Positions 61,194-64,000 of a stretch of DNA of 64,000 bases are shown piece after piece (the stretch's first letter is position 1; each line of letters begins with the position of its first letter). The stretch comes from DASQYE01 sp036389675 (GTDB lineage Bacteria > Acidobacteriota > Blastocatellia > Pyrinomonadales > Pyrinomonadaceae), in assembly GCA_036389675.1 (NCBI GenBank), contig DASVWI010000038.1, positions 186,001 to 250,000 of the forward strand. The letters run 5' to 3'. The translations under genes were made by a program, and so were the position numbers. Below the pieces are notes generated by a model. It was not told where the DNA came from. It ran no database searches and saw nothing but the letters and a program-made list of their open reading frames with translations.

Positions 61194-61627
61194 GATCTTG
61201 AGTCCTGGTGTGGTTGCCGAATTCTGCGACTATAAGTTGAGATCGACGCCGCTTGGTCAAGTCGGCAGAGTGGTGGGCTAACTGAACTGACAGTTGATGC
61301 AAAGACTGTCCTTTGACACAGAGCAAAGCGCCACCGTCACCCACATGCTGTTTGGCCTAATACTATTGAAGCGCAGCGAACAGATATGATAAGGCGCTGA
61401 GGCTACTGCGCTGGCGTGAAGACCGAAGCCCCCACCGTGTTTGGCTTCGCCGCCCAACACGCCTTTAAGTAAAGCTACTGGACGACGATTTATACGAGGT
61501 CTGGTTCAGATTATTTCAACTTGTCGATCTCTGCTATCTAATCCGAGGCGCTACAATAAATCAACCCTTCCAAAATAGCAACGCCTGATTAACAACCACC
61601 GCCTGCTATTTCGGCCCTGACTCGTAA
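61194..61627. other. Intergenic region, island edge
   Basis: 434 bp with no convincing gene. Some short segments superficially resemble integron recombination sites (see rejected items). It should contain the promoter of the minus-strand chaperone genes, but I could not place it. Confidence 0.4.
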
Positions 61628-62599
61628 GTAAAATCCTCACCTGGAAAAGAGACCTCTAGAGCGCGCGTCTCACGGCGCACTGCTGATGGTTATGCTGGCT
61701 TACTTGATCGGTACGTGCGCGACACTCTTGGGCCGACGCGGTTAGATAAGTTGCTGCCTTTGGACATACAGAAACTCTATGCGAGATGCAGATACGCGGC
61801 TTGAGCGCGCGAGTTGTCCGACACACCCATTCTGCCCTACATAATGCGTTAAAGCAGGCTTGCAAGTGGGCCTGTTAGCCCGCAACCCTTCTGACCTGGC
61901 AGAACTTCCGAAAGTACCACATAAAGAGCGGCACGTATTGTCACCGGATGAAGCCCATAACTTTCTTAAAGCTGCCGGTGTAATGCCGCATGGACTAATT
62001 TTCGAGTTTGCCCTACTAATGGGGATGCGACCGGAAGAGTATCTAGCCTTGCAATGGTCAGAGGTGGACTTTAAACGCAGTACGGCTCAAGTCCGGCGCG
62101 CTCTGGTTAGACACAAGAAGAGTTGGAGTTTTGAAGAGCCTAAGACAGCACGTAGCCGTCGCACCGTTTTCTTGCCTACGCCACTACTGCAAAAACTTAC
62201 CACGCACAGGCGTAAGCAGGCAGCGGAGAGGTTGAAACTTGGCGTGCTGTGGCAAGCTTTCGATTTGGTCTTTTGCAGCGAGCAGGGAACACCTCTTTCA
62301 ATCCCGAACCTTACTTATCGTTTTTCCGTCCAATTCTCGAAAAGGCTAAATTGCCTCAGATTCGCCTCTATGATCGACGCCACACCTGCGCGACACTATT
62401 ATTAATAGCAGAGGAAAACCCGAAGGTGGTTAGCGAACGGCTCGGACATTCAACCATTGTGCTTACTCTTGATACCTACTCTCACGTTCTACCAACGATG
62501 CCGCAAGGGGTGACAGCGCGTCTCGAAAAGCTACTCTACGACAAGGGCAGCGCACAAATAAGTGGCACAACAATTATACAAACAAAAACGGGCAGATAA
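61628..62599 (+). pseudogene. Frameshifted tyrosine recombinase (phage-type integrase) remnant
   Basis: Four consecutive segments in shifting frames join into one integrase: 61628-61782 (RVSRRTADGYAGLLDRYVRD, PTRLDKLLPLDIQKLYA), 61783-61868 (EMQIRGLSARVVRHTHSALH), 61869-about 62325 (GLLARNPSDLAELPKVPHKE, LLMGMRPEEYLALQW) and about 62325-62599 (YDRRHTCATLLL, VVSERLGHSTIVLTLDTYSH). The SAM-like DNA-binding domain and the catalytic Arg, His-x-x-..., GH and Tyr regions are all recognisable. The three shifts look like single-base indels, one in a T5 run. The N-terminus is missing. Either a decayed gene or sequence errors; it marks the right edge of the island. Confidence 0.85.
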
Positions 62600-62746
62600 G
62601 GGCTGCCCATAATTGATCTGCTCTCATGTATAATTTGAAAGACAGCGTGAAATGCAAGCTATCGAGCGCTCCGGTTCAATGAGTTGTTAGATGCTTATGT
62701 GTCCCTTTATTAGATTGAGAATAAATCTTCGGACGGGATAGATTGC

Positions 62747-63985
62747 TCAACTACTCTCGGAGGATTTTGACTGGAACATGCTAGCCCCCACTCCCAGGCC
62801 CTCTCCCACCTGCGGCGCGGATTGTGCGGCGACCGGCTGACTATCGTTGAACCGAAGTTTGGCGCCCACCCCTTTACCGCTACGGTAGGTGAGGGTCGTC
62901 GAAGGCTCATCCATCCACTTGATATAGTCAGACGTGTTGTAGACAATGATTTTCCCCGTTTTCGAGTCCACGTCGGCGACCCCATCCATACCCTGCACAC
63001 TCAGGTTGGGGCGACCCGAAAAGTCGAGAAGGTGGCTTACCCACCTGGCATAGCTATTGGTCTCTTCCGGCATGACCGATGCGGTGAGGCAGGACACAAG
63101 CTTGATCTTCCCCCTGTATCCCTTAGGCAGCCACACGCCGAGATTGGGTGCAAGTTCGGTGTCTTTCTTCCCGCCCACCTTGGTGCCATCCCCGTGCGCC
63201 AGGATATAGAGGGTCTCATCGAGAGGGATACTTTTCAAACCATACTTATGAGTAATCACCTCGCCCCGAACGTTGTTCCCTACTACACCACCCTTGTTAG
63301 TGGATAGGGCGTTCTGCACCGCAGCGGTAATGGCTATGGACGTCTCGTCGTCGTCAGGCGCGTCTATCCGCCAAATCATCCGTTGGATCACCGGATAAGC
63401 ATTGCGCGGGTTGGGGGCATGAACTCCGGAATGACGAACCGCGCCGTGAGTTTGAGACGGCGGGCGCGAAAACTTAGGCGGCGAATTCTTTTCGGGCTGT
63501 GTCGCCGTGCCCATCTTAGGCTGAATGGATTTCTGCTGCTCCAGTCGGCGCGAGGGCGGCGTAGCGGGCTGGCGTCGCGGTAGAGGTTGTTGCCGACCAC
63601 CTGCCGCTTTTGACTGTAACACTTTAGGCACCGGCTGCGGGCGATAGGCGGGCGGAGCCGCCGAATGCGTTTTCAACTGTGACGGGCTAGCCGTCTTCTG
63701 TTGCACGGCATTCGGTTTCGCTTCCGGCCTGTAGACTGGAGGGGCAAGGGGGCGACACGGGAGATTGCCTGCCTGCGGTTGAGAATTGGCTTTCTTGGTC
63801 TGCAAAACTCTCGGCACTGGCTGCGGTCTGTAAACCGGAGGCGCAACTGGCTGCTTTGGCTTCTGTGGAAACGTAGCAATCTTGGGCTGAATAGCGCGCA
63901 GGTGAGATTGATTCTGCTTCCTCATCTGCTCAACTGCTGATAAGTGTGAGGGCTTGCCTTGAGGAAATTGTGAGGGCTTATTCAT
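62747..63985 (-). CDS. PPVYRP-repeat protein with clan-CD peptidase-like C-terminus (putative toxin/effector)
   Basis: The 412-aa protein has an N-terminal half (residues about 20-195) that is Pro/Gln/Lys-rich with three copies of a 15-residue repeat (APPVYRPQPVPRVLQ, APPVYRPEAKPNAVQ, APPAYRPQPVPKVLQ) and spaced (I/V)QPK or VIQRM words. I have met this layout in proteins associated with contractile injection systems and DUF4157-type toxins. The C-terminal half has LYILAHGDGTKVGG, then LVSCLTASVMP: a His-Gly-Asp and a Cys in the order and spacing of clan CD cysteine peptidases (C80/caspase-like). No structural injection gene is in view. ATG 63985 is near the window edge. Confidence 0.7.
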   Translation of the reverse strand: MNKPSQFPQGKPSHLSAVEQMRKQNQSHLRAIQPKIATFPQKPKQPVAPPVYRPQPVPRVLQTKKANSQPQAGNLPCRPLAPPVYRPEAKPNAVQQKTASPSQLKTHSAAPPAYRPQPVPKVLQSKAAGGRQQPLPRRQPATPPSRRLEQQKSIQPKMGTATQPEKNSPPKFSRPPSQTHGAVRHSGVHAPNPRNAYPVIQRMIWRIDAPDDDETSIAITAAVQNALSTNKGGVVGNNVRGEVITHKYGLKSIPLDETLYILAHGDGTKVGGKKDTELAPNLGVWLPKGYRGKIKLVSCLTASVMPEETNSYARWVSHLLDFSGRPNLSVQGMDGVADVDSKTGKIIVYNTSDYIKWMDEPSTTLTYRSGKGVGAKLRFNDSQPVAAQSAPQVGEGLGVGASMFQSKSSESS

Positions 63986-64000
63986 AGGCTTATTCCTTAC

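Noticed and set aside
62640..62705. Integron attC-like site near GTTGTTAGATGC
   Set aside because: A GTTRRRY-like core is present, but no matching complementary RYYYAAC end at proper distance, no imperfect stem and no IntI; similar faint resemblance near 61440-61460 is equally unsupported.
1..64000. tRNA or rRNA genes
   Set aside because: No T-loop GGTTCRANNCC with cloverleaf context and no rRNA-like segment was found on either strand by eye; a tRNAscan search would settle it.

Overview
This window looks like chromosome from a high-GC, heterotrophic Gram-negative bacterium, most likely an Acidobacteriota of the Blastocatellia type. I infer this from the mix of a PEP-CTERM protein, a TonB-dependent receptor with a carboxypeptidase-regulatory-like N-terminus, a DUF6335-type protein, TPR/TonB and FecR-like exported proteins, and abundant intergenic hairpins made of short purine-rich words. 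No rRNA, tRNA or CRISPR array is visible.

Left part (1-35.6 kb) is mostly ordinary chromosome. It holds a degenerate receiver protein; a tandem pair of uracil-DNA glycosylases, one of which has lost its Fe-S cysteines; CoaBC; an Ntn-hydrolase asparaginase; a FecR-like protein; UDP-glucose dehydrogenase and an NDP-sugar epimerase; a PEP-CTERM protein; and MtnA. A vitamin B12 uptake locus follows (riboswitch-btuF-btuC-btuD, then a second riboswitch-btuB). After it come a rhodanese-like gene whose reading frame passes through a UGA at a probable selenocysteine position, gatB, dtd, a cyclophilin lipoprotein, acnA, a potassium channel, an aldehyde dehydrogenase and a MidA-type methyltransferase.

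Right part (35.7-64 kb) is an accessory, defence-like island. On the + strand five closely spaced genes encode a PLD-nuclease/SNF2 helicase, a large Eco57I-type DNA methyltransferase, a HerA/FtsK-like ATPase (a helicase-methylase-ATPase or 'Hma'-like trio), a WHH-motif nuclease toxin interrupted by an in-frame TGA, and an SMI1/KNR4 (SUKH) immunity protein. Converging on it from the - strand is a seven-gene system: GrpE-like factor and Hsp70, then (after a 368-bp gap) a 1019-aa protein with a degenerate J-like domain, zinc ribbons and FN3-like domains, a soluble double-GTPase-1-type GTPase, a GAP1-N1 protein, an Hsp70-vWA fusion, and a membrane-anchored zinc-ribbon GTPase ending in an SH3b domain. 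I regard this as a GTPase-associated conflict system built around a private Hsp70/J/GrpE chaperone set, and as the most interesting content here. A frameshifted tyrosine integrase remnant and a PPVYRP-repeat protein with a clan-CD-peptidase-like C-terminus close the window.

Recurrent structure: many intergenic spaces hold long imperfect hairpins made of repeated words (GGATGAA, GTGACGAGT, GGCAAAAG). They supply the last codons and the stop codon of at least three genes, and one is embedded in the second cobalamin riboswitch.
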